A stretch of DNA of 57,214 bases from Pseudomonadota bacterium (GCA_963205195.1 CAUJHR010000021.1:1-57214); one strand, 5' to 3'; shown: positions 23,832-33,219, counted from the stretch's first letter. Notes: generated from the letters alone by a model not told the origin. Made by a program: numbers and translations.

Positions 23832-24643
23832 TGCAAACGCAGGATTTTCAATATCTTTCAGCAATACTCAAGCAGCGGTCAGGCCTTGCGCTTACTGATG
23901 ATAAGGCATACCTTATTGAAAGCCGCTTGCTGCCTATTGCACGCAGCCAGGGTTTTGCCGATATAGCACAGCTATGTAATTCACTCAGGCTGAAGCCAAA
24001 TGAGTCTTTGCTAAGTGAAATTACGGAAGCAATGACTACCAATGAATCTTCTTTTTACCGCGATATAAAGCCTTATGAGGCTTTCCGTAATATTGTGCTG
24101 CCTATGCTCATGGCACGCCCGCTTAATTCTAAGAATATGCGTATCTGGAGTGCTGCATGTTCAACCGGCCAGGAACCTTATACTATTTCCATGTGTATAA
24201 AAGAAGAGGGGGCTAAGCTTGCAGGGTGGAATTTTGAAATAATTGCCAGCGATCTTGCTAAGAAAGTTGTTGAGAAGGCTAAGGAAGGCATTTATTCGCA
24301 ATTCGAGGCTCAGCGCGGTTTGCCTATCCAGATACTTATGAAGTATTTTAGTTCTCTTCCCGACACTTCCTGGCAGATAAAGGATAGTATACGTTCGACA
24401 GTGCAGTTTAAAATACAGAATCTACTTACCGATTATGGCTTGCTTGGTAAATTCGATATTGTTTTCTGCCGCAACGTACTTATTTATTTTGATGAGCCGA
24501 CAAAAGCTCAGGTTACGGAAAAAATGGCCCGCTGCCTTACTCCCGGCGGAATCCTTATAATAGGTGCAACCGAAAGCCTGATAGACCCTAGGGGAATTTT
24601 CGAGCCTATGGAAAATTTCCGTGGTGCCTATAAATTGAAATAG
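23828..24643 (+). CDS. cheR: chemotaxis methyltransferase CheR
   Basis: CheR methylates receptor glutamates with S-adenosylmethionine. The 271-residue product has the helical N-terminal domain (about 1-80, with TTNESSFYRD) and a Rossmann methyltransferase domain with WSAACSTGQEPY as the SAM-binding loop and FCRNVLIYFD. I start it at 23828, overlapping the cheB stop by four bases and preceded by GAGGGA. A longer frame from 23765 would overlap cheB by 67 bases and adds a proline/serine stretch without family character. Confidence 0.95.
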   Translation: MMQTQDFQYLSAILKQRSGLALTDDKAYLIESRLLPIARSQGFADIAQLCNSLRLKPNESLLSEITEAMTTNESSFYRDIKPYEAFRNIVLPMLMARPLNSKNMRIWSAACSTGQEPYTISMCIKEEGAKLAGWNFEIIASDLAKKVVEKAKEGIYSQFEAQRGLPIQILMKYFSSLPDTSWQIKDSIRSTVQFKIQNLLTDYGLLGKFDIVFCRNVLIYFDEPTKAQVTEKMARCLTPGGILIIGATESLIDPRGIFEPMENFRGAYKLK

Positions 24644-24648
24644 CCTAG

Positions 24649-25098
24649 ATGAAAAAGACATTAACCCAGTTAGGAAAACAAACTGCACTGCCGGCATCGC
24701 CGAAAAAGGCAATTCTGGAAAAAGTTGGCAATCCTCATAAGGGCATTAAATACTGCGTACGCTTTTCCTGCCCGGAATTTACCTCCATATGCCCGATTAC
24801 AAGGCAGCCGGATTTTGCTCATCTTGTCATTGATTATATACCTAAGGATTTCTTGGTCGAAAGTAAGTCACTTAAGCTTTATCTCGGTTCTTACCGTAAC
24901 CACGGGGCATTCCATGAAGATTGCACTATAGAAATAGCACAGAGGCTTATTAAAGAAATTAAGCCAGTTTGGTTACGGATTGGCGGCTATTGGTATCCGC
25001 GAGGAGGAATCCCTATCGATATTTTTTACCAGACAGGAAATTCTCCGGCTGATGTCTGGATCCCGCCGCAGGGAGTACCGGAATACAGGGGTAGATAG
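24649..25098 (+). CDS. queF: NADPH-dependent 7-cyano-7-deazaguanine reductase
   Basis: QueF reduces preQ0 to preQ1 in queuosine biosynthesis. The 149-residue, single-domain form shows the catalytic cysteine in [10 protein letters not shown] (Cys48) with Asp55, and the family signature [16 protein letters not shown] (71-86). It begins six bases after the cheR stop and is probably carried on the che transcript, although its job is unrelated. It converges on ugd with a 5-base gap. Confidence 0.96.
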   Translation: MKKTLTQLGKQTALPASPKKAILEKVGNPHKGIKYCVRFSCPEFTSICPITRQPDFAHLVIDYIPKDFLVESKSLKLYLGSYRNHGAFHEDCTIEIAQRLIKEIKPVWLRIGGYWYPRGGIPIDIFYQTGNSPADVWIPPQGVPEYRGR

Positions 25099-25103
25099 CC
25101 TAA

Positions 25104-26471
25104 TCAGGCCACCCACTCATCCTCAAGGTTCAAGTCAGAGATCCACGGTTCACCTGGTATTACTTCCTGGCGGCCAATAGATACGTAATGAAAGCCATGG
25201 GCTTTCATATCCTGCCGCTTATATATATTACGCAGGTCGACAACCAGAGGTTTCCTAAGCAGGGATTTTACCTTTTTCAGGTCAAGGCTCCTGAATTCAT
25301 TCCACTCAGTAATTATAAGCAGCATATCCGCATCTTTCATTGCTTCATATGAATCGCTGCACCATGTTACATTATCTTTAAAATAGTGGACCGCTTCTTT
25401 CATACCCTGAGGGTCGTAAGCGCTTATCTTCGCGCCTGCCTTAATCAGGGCGGGAAGTATGGAAAGGCTTGCGCTTTCACGCATATCATCGGTTCCCGGC
25501 TTAAAAGTAAGTCCAAGAACACAAATGTTTTTCCCGCTTATATCACCACCATTTGCAGCAATGATTTTTCTTGCCATATTATCTTTACGGTCATTATTGC
25601 TTTTAATTGTTGCTTCAATAAGCTGGCTTGGCACATTATTGTTTCTAGCCATCTGCTGCAGCGCCAGTGTGTCTTTAGGAAAGCATGAGCCGCCATAGCC
25701 GGGTCCTGCCTGCAAAAATTTATCTCCTATGCGGTTATCAAGCCCCACGCCGCGTGCCACATCACGTATATTAGCACCGGTCTTTTCGCACAGGTCAGCA
25801 ATTTCATTGATAAAGGCGATACGCGCAGCAAGCAGGCTATTGGAAGCGTATTTTATCATTTCCGCACTCTCAAAAGTGGTAAAAAGTATTTTTGCCCCAT
25901 TCAAACAGATCGGCTCATATATTTTATTAAGGTAATCATGGGCGCGCTTGGAATCTACTCCTGCAACAATGCGGTCTGGTGACATAAAATCTTTTATTGC
26001 AGATCCTTCGCGCAGGAATTCAGGGTTTGAAGCAACGTCGAAATCAGCATCCGGGTTAGCTTGCGCGATTATTTTTGAAATAGCCCGGTTAGTACCAAGC
26101 GGAACGGTGGATTTATTCACCACTAATGTATAGCTGCTAATGGCTTTAGCAACTTCCTTAGCAACTATATGCAAGGCAGTCAGGTCTGGCATACCATCAG
26201 TTTCATTAGGTGGTGTGCCAACGGCTATAAAAACTATTTCTGCGTCCGAAACAGCCTGCGCGAGGTCGGTGGTGAATGAAAGCCTGCCTGCCTTGCGGTT
26301 GCTTATTACCAGCTGCTCAAGCCCCGGCTCATATATTGGCATTATATGCTGCTGCAGCTTGGCTATCTTATCGGCATCCTTATCTACGCAAGTTACGCGA
26401 AAACCGAATTCAGAAAAACATACGCCGGAAACAAGCCCGACATAGCCAGTACCAATTACTGCAATCTGCAT
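25104..26471 (-). CDS. ugd: UDP-glucose 6-dehydrogenase
   Basis: This cytosolic enzyme oxidises UDP-glucose to UDP-glucuronate with two NAD+, supplying surface polysaccharide precursors. The 455-residue product has the N-terminal Rossmann motif GTGYVG (7-12), GTPPNETDGMPDLT, catalytic cysteine in GGSCFPKD at about residue 260, and the C-terminal NAD/UDP domain (LGLTFKPGTDDMRESAS). GGAG lies upstream of the start. galU ends 14 bases before it, so the two enzymes of successive steps form an operon. Confidence 0.96.
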   Translation of the reverse strand: MQIAVIGTGYVGLVSGVCFSEFGFRVTCVDKDADKIAKLQQHIMPIYEPGLEQLVISNRKAGRLSFTTDLAQAVSDAEIVFIAVGTPPNETDGMPDLTALHIVAKEVAKAISSYTLVVNKSTVPLGTNRAISKIIAQANPDADFDVASNPEFLREGSAIKDFMSPDRIVAGVDSKRAHDYLNKIYEPICLNGAKILFTTFESAEMIKYASNSLLAARIAFINEIADLCEKTGANIRDVARGVGLDNRIGDKFLQAGPGYGGSCFPKDTLALQQMARNNNVPSQLIEATIKSNNDRKDNMARKIIAANGGDISGKNICVLGLTFKPGTDDMRESASLSILPALIKAGAKISAYDPQGMKEAVHYFKDNVTWCSDSYEAMKDADMLLIITEWNEFRSLDLKKVKSLLRKPLVVDLRNIYKRQDMKAHGFHYVSIGRQEVIPGEPWISDLNLEDEWVA

Positions 26472-26485
26472 TTTAATTCTCCGTA

Positions 26486-27400
26486 TTATTTACTGGGAAC
26501 TACCGCTTTGGCACGATGGAATACATCACCAATATCATTTATAACCTTATCACGCAGCGTATCACGTTCAAGTGCGAAGGCTACGTTTGCAGCAACAAAT
26601 CCGGCTAGTCCGCCGCAATCATAGCGTACCCCGTCGAATCGGTAACCGTAAACATTATTTGTGCCTATCATTGAGGCTATAGCATCAGTAAGCTGTATTT
26701 CACCGCCAGCACCAGCTTTCTGGTGGGATAGGACATTTATAACTTCCGGCTGTAATATATAGCGGCCAATAATAGATAATGTGGAAGGAGCTTTTTCAGG
26801 AGCTGGTTTTTCCACTAGGCCGCGTGCTTTTACAAGTTTTGCATCAGCTTTAGTTGCAGATGTATCAATATCAACTATTCCATAGCTTGCAGTGTCGGAA
26901 CGGGGAATATCCATTACTCCAAGCACGTTTCCGCCGCAATCATTATACTGTTCTATCATCTGCTTCAGGCATGGAGTTTTAGAAAGCACCAGGTCGTCTG
27001 CCAGTATAACTGCGAACGGATCATCGCCTATAAGGTGGCGAGCACACCAAACAGCATGCCCTAATCCCAGAGGCTGACGCTGGCGTGTAAATACAATATT
27101 ACCAGCTTCTGGGAGCCATTTGCTTGTCAGTTCCAGCTCGCGTTTCTTGTTTTTGCTGTCGAGTATGTCCTGAAGTTCATAAGAGTGGTCAAAATGGTCT
27201 GCAATTGCACCTTTATTACGTCCGGTAACAAAAATAAATTCTTCAATGCCAGCAGCTTTAGCTTCTTCATAAGCATAGTGTATAAGCGGTTTATCAACCA
27301 CAGGGAGCATTTCCTTAGGCATGGATTTAGTTGCTGGGAGGAAGCGTGTGCCAAGCCCGCCGACTGGGAATACAACCTTTTTTATTTTTTTATGTGCCAT
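26486..27400 (-). CDS. galU: UTP-glucose-1-phosphate uridylyltransferase
   Basis: GalU makes UDP-glucose from glucose 1-phosphate and UTP. The 304-residue protein has the nucleotidyltransferase signature FPVGGLGTRFLPATKSMPKE near its N-terminus, DKPLIHYAYEEA, and DDLVL as the metal-binding aspartates. It is the first gene of the galU-ugd pair. The divergent spacer to rpmG holds the rpmG promoter. Confidence 0.96.
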   Translation of the reverse strand: MAHKKIKKVVFPVGGLGTRFLPATKSMPKEMLPVVDKPLIHYAYEEAKAAGIEEFIFVTGRNKGAIADHFDHSYELQDILDSKNKKRELELTSKWLPEAGNIVFTRQRQPLGLGHAVWCARHLIGDDPFAVILADDLVLSKTPCLKQMIEQYNDCGGNVLGVMDIPRSDTASYGIVDIDTSATKADAKLVKARGLVEKPAPEKAPSTLSIIGRYILQPEVINVLSHQKAGAGGEIQLTDAIASMIGTNNVYGYRFDGVRYDCGGLAGFVAANVAFALERDTLRDKVINDIGDVFHRAKAVVPSK

Positions 27401-27542
27401 AATTGCATTGACCTTCTTTATAGGGAATTTTCTGTTATTAGGTTAAACTGTTAGAATAATCCACGGCTTATATTATCCTGTAAAGCGCTCCATAAATAGG
27501 AAAACGGCCAAAAAGTCAAAAGTTTTTAGTGTAAATTTACTC

Positions 27543-27570
27543 TTGACAGGCGTCGGCTTGTGTATATTCT
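27543..27570 (+). promoter_or_regulatory. rpmG promoter
   Basis: TTGACA (27543-27548), a 16-base spacer and TATTCT (27565-27570, part of TATATTCT) form a sigma-70-type promoter. It lies about 37 bases upstream of the rpmG start and probably also serves yajC and secD. Confidence 0.6.
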
Positions 27571-27607
27571 ACCGCCCTTATTATATATACCTGTTAGGAA
27601 AACTGTT

Positions 27608-27775
27608 ATGGCTAAGAAAAATATTGTTCTTATTAAACTGGTTAGCTCTGCTGATACCGGATTTTATTATGTAGCAAAGAAAAACCCTAAAACCAAAACT
27701 GAAAAGCTTGCTTTCCGTAAGTATGATCCGGTTGTCCGCAAGCATGTGGTTTTTAACGAAGCTAAAATTAAATAG
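27608..27775 (+). CDS. rpmG: 50S ribosomal protein L33
   Basis: The 55-residue product [16 protein letters not shown]... with [11 protein letters not shown] and [14 protein letters not shown] segments is a standard L33 of the cysteine-free type. I start at the ATG at 27608, with AGGA upstream; the 16 codons preceding it in frame overlap the promoter. yajC follows after nine bases. Confidence 0.95.
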   Translation: MAKKNIVLIKLVSSADTGFYYVAKKNPKTKTEKLAFRKYDPVVRKHVVFNEAKIK

Positions 27776-27784
27776 CTGTTATTT

Positions 27785-28201
27785 ATGAATTTTTTCAGTC
27801 CTGCTTTAGCTGCTGATGATAATACTGCCGCAAATTCTACGGCGGCTGGACAGGGTGCGGCAAATACAGCGGTAAATACCGTGCCTTATGACCTGTCCGC
27901 AGAAAAAATGATGCAGGATAATTTTATTATCCTCGGAGTATTGTTTTTTATATTTTACTTTATCCTGATTAAGCCCCAGCAAAAACGCGTTAAACAGCAT
28001 CAAGAAATGATGAAGTCGCTAAAAAAGGGTATTAAGATCATCACTAACGGCGGTATAATCGGAACTATAATAAAATTCGAAGGCGATGATATAGCAGTTG
28101 TTGAGATTGCTCAGGGAGTACGCGTAAGAATTTCTAAATCCTCAATCGCTGAAGTGACTGATGATAAAGCTGCAAGCGGTGAAAGCGCCAACGATAATTG
28201 A
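27785..28201 (+). CDS. yajC: preprotein translocase subunit YajC
   Basis: YajC is a small single-pass inner-membrane partner of SecDF. The 138-residue protein has an Ala/Thr/Asn-rich N-terminal stretch of about 40 residues, a transmembrane segment (FIILGVLFFIFYFILI, about 47-62), and the family signature KPQQKRVKQHQEMMKSLKKG with ITNGGIIG. It lies between rpmG and secD. Confidence 0.95.
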   Translation: MNFFSPALAADDNTAANSTAAGQGAANTAVNTVPYDLSAEKMMQDNFIILGVLFFIFYFILIKPQQKRVKQHQEMMKSLKKGIKIITNGGIIGTIIKFEGDDIAVVEIAQGVRVRISKSSIAEVTDDKAASGESANDN

Positions 28202-28253
28202 TAAATTTAATGAATTTGCTGTTAAAACCCATTTCTAACTAACGGCGGTTATA

Positions 28254-29855
28254 ATGTTACACTTCCCTAAGTGGAAAATTTTTGCAATCGTAGGTTCCTG
28301 CCTGTTTTTTGTATTGCTTGCCATACCTAGTTTCCTTACAGAGCATACCCGTAATTCACTTCCAGGCTGGTTGCCAAAACACTCAGTTAATCTTGGCCTT
28401 GACTTGCAAGGCGGGTCACATCTACTGCTTGGGGTCGATTTCGATGCCTACATGCGCGAACAACTCGCAAAACTCACCGATGATATACGTGTTAAATTCC
28501 GCAAGGAAAAAGTTGGGTATAGGGGCCTCTCGGTAAGTAAGGAAGGTGATAAAGCCGGGGTGGAATTTACCTTGCGCGAGGATGCGGTAGGAAATGGCGC
28601 GACTGATGTTGTAAAAATGCTTACCGAGATGAACCCGGATCTTGAAATAACCGCTAAATCACCCTTGGTTTATAATGTTTATTTTAAAGAAAAATATTTA
28701 AAGACGGACCGTTCACGGGTGATTGAGCAATCGTTGGAGATCATAAACCGTCGAATCAATGAAACAGGAACCAAGGAACCTATCATACAAAGGCAGGGCG
28801 ATACCCGTATATTATTACAGGTTCCAGGATTGGAAAACCCTGAGCATCTCAAAAATCTCTTGGGGAGCACAGCTAAAATGACTTTCCATATGGTAGACCA
28901 GAACGTTACGTTGGATGATCTGCAGCAAGGCACTGTATCTACTGGAACCCGCATCCTTCTTGGTGATGATAAAAATTCTGATGGCAGCCCTCGTAAATAC
29001 CCTATCCTTACAAGAGTTATGCTCTCTGGAGATATGCTGGTTGACGCCCACACGGTTTTTGACCAGCAAACCGGGGAGCCTGTGGTTGCTTTCCGCTTCA
29101 ATAATGCAGGTGCCCGCAAATTTGCAGATATTACCACCGAAAATGTTGGAAAACCTTTCGCTATAGTTCTTGATAATAAGGTTATTACGGCTCCTGTTAT
29201 ACGTTCTCCAATCATTGGCGGCAGCGGAATAATCAGCGGAAATTTCACAGTGGAATCAGCAAATGACCTGTCGCTGCTGCTGCGGGCAGGAGCATTGCCA
29301 GCACCACTTAAAATAATTGAAGAGCGCTCGGTTGGCCCAAGCCTTGGTGCCGATTCCATAGCTGCCGGGACCAAGGCTTCAGTCATTGGCATCGGGCTTG
29401 TGGTTATTTTTATGGTAGTTTTTTATGGCTTGTTTGGCCTGTTCGCAGATATTGCCATGATAGTGAATGCTTTCATGACAATTGCGCTGCTGGCATTGTT
29501 TGACGCAACACTGACCCTGCCCGGTATTGCTGGTATTGTGCTTACGGTTGGTATGGCTGTAGATGCGAATGTGCTTATTTATGAGCGCATGCGCGAAGAG
29601 ATCCGCAACGGTAAACTTCCCCATGTTGCTATCAGCGATGGCTTCAAAATGGCATTTGGTACTATCTTTGATAGCCACGTAACCACCTTGGTAGCTGCCT
29701 TGCTGCTATATTATTTCGGAACCGGGACAGTTAAAGGCTTCGCGGTTACCCTTGCTATCGGTATTTTATGTTCGCTCTATACGGCGGTTCTGGTCACGCG
29801 CCTTATGGTGGTAAGCTGGCTGAAGGCCAAGCGCCGCGATAAACTTCCTATTTAA
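28254..29855 (+). CDS. secD: protein translocase subunit SecD
   Basis: SecD uses the proton motive force to pull secreted proteins through SecYEG. The 533-residue product has one N-terminal membrane segment and the LGLDLQGGSHLLLGVD motif. A periplasmic P1 head with NRRINETGTKEPIIQRQG follows, and then a five-helix membrane block with GMAVDANVLIYERMREE. In most alphaproteobacteria secF comes next; here the following gene is sodB on the other strand, so secF must be elsewhere. Confidence 0.97.
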   Translation: MLHFPKWKIFAIVGSCLFFVLLAIPSFLTEHTRNSLPGWLPKHSVNLGLDLQGGSHLLLGVDFDAYMREQLAKLTDDIRVKFRKEKVGYRGLSVSKEGDKAGVEFTLREDAVGNGATDVVKMLTEMNPDLEITAKSPLVYNVYFKEKYLKTDRSRVIEQSLEIINRRINETGTKEPIIQRQGDTRILLQVPGLENPEHLKNLLGSTAKMTFHMVDQNVTLDDLQQGTVSTGTRILLGDDKNSDGSPRKYPILTRVMLSGDMLVDAHTVFDQQTGEPVVAFRFNNAGARKFADITTENVGKPFAIVLDNKVITAPVIRSPIIGGSGIISGNFTVESANDLSLLLRAGALPAPLKIIEERSVGPSLGADSIAAGTKASVIGIGLVVIFMVVFYGLFGLFADIAMIVNAFMTIALLALFDATLTLPGIAGIVLTVGMAVDANVLIYERMREEIRNGKLPHVAISDGFKMAFGTIFDSHVTTLVAALLLYYFGTGTVKGFAVTLAIGILCSLYTAVLVTRLMVVSWLKAKRRDKLPI

Positions 29856-29872
29856 TCTGATGACAGATAGAT

Positions 29873-29905
29873 GATGGCAGATGACAAAAAGCGTCATCTG
29901 CCATC
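29873..29905. terminator. 13-bp perfect hairpin between secD and sodB
   Basis: GATGGCAGATGAC and its exact reverse complement enclose a seven-base loop between the two convergent stop codons. There is no T-run on either strand, so it may be a factor-assisted terminator or a 3'-end stabiliser. Confidence 0.55.
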
Positions 29906-29914
29906 GGTAATCCG

Positions 29915-30508
29915 TTATCCTAAATTCCTAGCTGCAAAATCCCAGTTAACCAACTTATCTAAAAACACGCCTACATAATCAGGGCGGCGGTTCTGGTAGT
30001 CCAAATAGTACGCATGTTCCCATACGTCACAGGTAAGCAGGGCTTTCTGGCCATGCGCCATTGGCAAATCGGCATTAGGGGTTTTGGTAACTTTTAAAAT
30101 TCCATTATCCAGAACCAGCCACGCCCATCCGCTGCCGAACTGGGTTACACCGGCTTGCTTAAATGCTTCCTTGAAAGCATCGAAATTGCCAAAATCCTTA
30201 TCGATCTTTTTGGCGAGTTCGCCACTTGGCTGGCCGCCGCCATTTGGCTTCATGGAATTCCAATAGAATGTATGGTTCCATACCTGGGCGGCATTATTGA
30301 AAATACCAGCTTTGGCCGTATCCTTTGCAGACTGCATAATTATATCTTCAAGGCTTGCAGATGCGAGGGGGGTATCTTTTATCAGGTTGTTTAAGTTGGT
30401 CACATAAGCCTGATGGTGCTTGTTATAATGGAAGGAAAAAGTGTTGGCGGAAATATGCGGCTCAAGCGCGGTTGGCGCATATGGTAATTCAGGTAGGGTA
30501 AAAGTCAT
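29915..30508 (-). CDS. sodB: superoxide dismutase, iron type
   Basis: This cytosolic enzyme dismutates superoxide. In the 197-residue product the metal ligands are His27 (SFHYNKHHQAY), His79 (AQVWNHTFYW), and the aspartate and histidine in DVWEHAYYLDY. AQVWNHTFYW and GSGWAWLVL favour the iron form, but cambialistic use cannot be excluded. It stands alone, converging on secD. Confidence 0.95.
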   Translation of the reverse strand: MTFTLPELPYAPTALEPHISANTFSFHYNKHHQAYVTNLNNLIKDTPLASASLEDIIMQSAKDTAKAGIFNNAAQVWNHTFYWNSMKPNGGGQPSGELAKKIDKDFGNFDAFKEAFKQAGVTQFGSGWAWLVLDNGILKVTKTPNADLPMAHGQKALLTCDVWEHAYYLDYQNRRPDYVGVFLDKLVNWDFAARNLG

Positions 30509-30588
30509 GGCTGGCTCCTATTCGTTATGGATTGTGGATTTTTAGATTTTATGATGGATAATTGTTACCTCTCATATATGTTATCTCG

Positions 30589-31092
30589 ATGTCATTTACA
30601 ACCCCTGAAACACTTGGATATTATACTTCTCTGGTTAAAAACCAGCGCCGTGACTGGTTACGCGCAGCAATGTTTTTACCTGCTGATCTACGCGAAATCG
30701 CTATAGCCATATATTCGCTTGATATAGAGCTCGAACATGTTCACCATGTTGTAAAAGAAGAGATGATGGGACATATACGCTATGCTTGGTGGCAGGAATC
30801 CATAGAGGCGCTGCAAAATGATATTTTGCGAGAGCATCCTTTGATTAAGGCGCTGGCGAAAATAAATATAAAGCCGGAGCTTTTGCTACCCATAGTAAGT
30901 GCTTACCGAGAAAGTTTTCCTGAATATCCCAAGCATATAGATCCTCTGGTCGAAAATGCGCTTATAAATTATTTTGTACAAAATAATGAAAGTAAGAAAT
31001 GGGCAAAAGCCAGTACCATAATTTCTAAGCACCGTAAAAAATACGGCCAGAAATTTGATAGCTGGCTGCTGATAAAATTATTGTTTGCTTAA
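30589..31092 (+). CDS. short squalene/phytoene-synthase-like protein
   Basis: The 167-residue product resembles the N-terminal half of the squalene/phytoene synthase superfamily: YYTSLVKNQRRDWLRAAMFLPADLREIAIAIYSLDIELE followed by IRYAWWQESIEAL. Full-length enzymes have about 270 residues or more and two DxxxD motifs. Here the first is replaced by SLDIELE and the second half is missing. A non-enzymatic role like that of mitochondrial NDUFAF6 (complex I assembly) is possible, or it is a decaying gene. The ATG at 30589 is preferred over a TTG at 30562. It overlaps the convergent phosphatase gene by 15 bases. Confidence 0.7.
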   Translation: MSFTTPETLGYYTSLVKNQRRDWLRAAMFLPADLREIAIAIYSLDIELEHVHHVVKEEMMGHIRYAWWQESIEALQNDILREHPLIKALAKINIKPELLLPIVSAYRESFPEYPKHIDPLVENALINYFVQNNESKKWAKASTIISKHRKKYGQKFDSWLLIKLLFA

Positions 31093-31866
31093 AATCTCAA
31101 GGCAGGTTTTGTGTAATTCCTTACTTGCTGAGGCTATTACGCTGCCATCTGAGCGCAAAGTAAGTGGTTTTCCCGACCAATCGGTAATAACTCCCCCCGC
31201 ACATTCAATAACTGGTGCAAGGGTGCAGTAATCATATGGTTTCATAGCCACATCCAGTACAATGTCTAGCCTGCCGCTTGCAAGCATGGCATAGGCGTAA
31301 GCATCACCGCCTAAGATAATATTTGCGTCATTATCCTTTAACTGCTTCAGTTTAATTGCTTGCTGATCGGTAAAATAACCAGTTGAGGTGGTTGCGATGT
31401 TTGCCTCTTCCAACGATTTTTTGTTAGCAATCAAGGGAAGGGGAGTGCCGTTATATAAGGTTTTTTGCCCTGAAATCGCTGCCCATCGCTGTTGCAATAT
31501 TGGCTGGTCAATTATTCCTATCACTGGCTTCCCGTTATGAAGTAAGGCCACCAGCGTGGTAAAAGTCAAATATCCGGCAATGAAAGCTTTGGTTCCATCT
31601 ATCGGGTCTATTATCCATTGGTAAGGTGAACTTTCGCGGATATTGCCAAATTCTTCGCCAATTATTCCATGTTCAGGGTATGCTTCTTCTATCATGTATC
31701 TTAATGATTTTTCAACATCCTTGTCCAGCTGGGTAACCGGGCTGGAATCGGCCTTGGTTTCGATATTTAACACACCTTGGAAGCCTTTTCTTAGTATACT
31801 CCCGCTGGTATCAGCCAATTTCCCAGCAAATTCTAGCAATTCTTTGTAATTTTCCAGCAAAATCAT
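31078..31866 (-). CDS. inositol-monophosphatase family phosphatase, HisN-like
   Basis: These magnesium-dependent phosphatases act on inositol phosphates, histidinol phosphate or PAP. The 262-residue protein has GEEFG (about 70-74), the metal-binding DPIDGTKAF (about 86-94), and MKPYDYCTLAPVIECAGG near the end, which matches histidinol-phosphatase (HisN) members more closely than SuhB. No other his genes lie nearby, so the substrate remains open. It is divergent from rpsU. Confidence 0.88.
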   Translation of the reverse strand: MILLENYKELLEFAGKLADTSGSILRKGFQGVLNIETKADSSPVTQLDKDVEKSLRYMIEEAYPEHGIIGEEFGNIRESSPYQWIIDPIDGTKAFIAGYLTFTTLVALLHNGKPVIGIIDQPILQQRWAAISGQKTLYNGTPLPLIANKKSLEEANIATTSTGYFTDQQAIKLKQLKDNDANIILGGDAYAYAMLASGRLDIVLDVAMKPYDYCTLAPVIECAGGVITDWSGKPLTLRSDGSVIASASKELHKTCLEILSKQ

Positions 31867-31921
31867 TCCCTTTTTAAGAAATATTAGTTGTTAGATTCTA
31901 ATTTATATGATTTATGCCTGT

Positions 31922-31950
31922 TTGACAAACCAATTGGCATTTGTTAAAGT
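31922..31950 (+). promoter_or_regulatory. probable rpsU promoter
   Basis: TTGACA (31922-31927), a 17-base spacer and TAAAGT (31945-31950) lie about 70 bases upstream of the rpsU start. The -10 is only moderately like the consensus. Confidence 0.45.
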
Positions 31951-32017
31951 CATAGACCGTCTGAAAATGGCTAGAATATTAAAAGCTTAGATATTCCTCG
32001 GAAGGGGGTATGTTAAT

Positions 32018-32221
32018 TTGGTAGAAGTTGTAGTACGCGACAATAATGTTGACCAGGCTTTACGCGCTCTTAAAAAGAAGATGCAGCGTGAAGGACTTTT
32101 TCGTGAAATGAAAATGCGCCGCCACTATGAAAAACCTTCTGAAGCCCGTGTCCGTGAATCGGCTGAGGCGCAGAGAAGGGCCAGGAAGCTGGCTCGTAAA
32201 AATTATGATCGTAACGATTAA
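32018..32221 (+). CDS. rpsU: 30S ribosomal protein S21
   Basis: The 67-residue basic product ([25 protein letters not shown]) is a textbook S21. The start appears to be TTG at 32018, since no in-frame ATG precedes the conserved N-terminus. AAGGGGG lies just upstream. An out-of-frame ATG at 32010 opens a four-codon minicistron (ending in TAG) that spans the TTG and could influence initiation. The last four bases overlap the convergent hydrolase gene. Confidence 0.94.
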   Translation: MVEVVVRDNNVDQALRALKKKMQREGLFREMKMRRHYEKPSEARVRESAEAQRRARKLARKNYDRND

Positions 32222-33219
32222 TTTTTATTTTTTCCGATAATATAGTTTATAAAATCCCTCATTTTCTTTGGAATGACCGAAGTAATTTTTTCTTTCGCCA
32301 TTTTAAGTGAAGTGAGGGATTCGTAATTTAGTAAGTAATCAAATGGCGGCTTTTCATATTCAAGCAATGATCTAATAGCCCAGATCTGAGTAGTATCCAT
32401 TAAAGCCGGGGCATGCCCGACATTATCAATTTCGAGCAGCCTGAAATCAGGATGAGTTGCTTGCATCTGGATTGCAGTTTCATGAGTCAGTATATCAGAG
32501 TTTTTCCCGCGGATCAGAAGAGTTGGTACTAATTTTACCTTTTCCCAGAACGGCCATAGATTAACATCTATAATAGGGACCAATGGCTTGGTAAGGTTAT
32601 CTGCAATTGCCGGATCATAGGCAAGGCGCGCTCTTCCGCCGCCAATCTCCTCAATGCTATGGCTAAACATATCTTTCCAGCAGGCTTCATCGGTAATTCC
32701 ATATGGTGAACACCGTGAGCGCAGCTGTGCTTCAGCGGCGGCGCGTGATTCAAATCCTGTCGCTCCTACATACTGGACGATGCGCTTTAAACCTGCTGCC
32801 GGAACAAGGCAGCCTATATCATTCAAAGTTAATGATTTAAGCAGTCCCGGAAAATTATTGGCAAGCATAATGCCTATTATGCCGCCCATAGATGTGCCAA
32901 TATAATTTATATTTCGAATACCCAATTTGTTTATAAGATATGCGGTATCCGTTACATATGTCCCGTAATTATAATCGCTCGGATCAGCAAGCCTGTCGCT
33001 TTTGCCGCGTCCAGCAACATCAACGGATATAACTCTGTAATCATTAGCCAATGCGCTTGCTAAGAAATTAAAATCACGGCCATTGCGGGTAAGCCCATGA
33101 ACACAAAAAACCACATTTATATTGTTTTTATTGCCCCATTCATACACAGCTAATTTATGGGTTCCTAATTTACCAACTAGCGGAACATCAATAAATTCTA
33201 TGCTTGGCTCAATTAGCAT
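32218..33219 (-). CDS. alpha/beta hydrolase
   Basis: The 333-residue protein has an alpha/beta-hydrolase core: [15 protein letters not shown] as the oxyanion loop, [10 protein letters not shown], nucleophile Ser in IGTSMGG (about residue 110), acid near RGKNSDI, and histidine in VGHAPAL. A basic C-terminal tail of about 50 residues ([18 protein letters not shown]...) extends beyond the fold and might bind membrane. Its start overlaps the PAP2 gene stop by one base (TGATG), so the two are translationally coupled. The substrate is unknown. Confidence 0.87.
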   Translation of the reverse strand: MLIEPSIEFIDVPLVGKLGTHKLAVYEWGNKNNINVVFCVHGLTRNGRDFNFLASALANDYRVISVDVAGRGKSDRLADPSDYNYGTYVTDTAYLINKLGIRNINYIGTSMGGIIGIMLANNFPGLLKSLTLNDIGCLVPAAGLKRIVQYVGATGFESRAAAEAQLRSRCSPYGITDEACWKDMFSHSIEEIGGGRARLAYDPAIADNLTKPLVPIIDVNLWPFWEKVKLVPTLLIRGKNSDILTHETAIQMQATHPDFRLLEIDNVGHAPALMDTTQIWAIRSLLEYEKPPFDYLLNYESLTSLKMAKEKITSVIPKKMRDFINYIIGKNKN

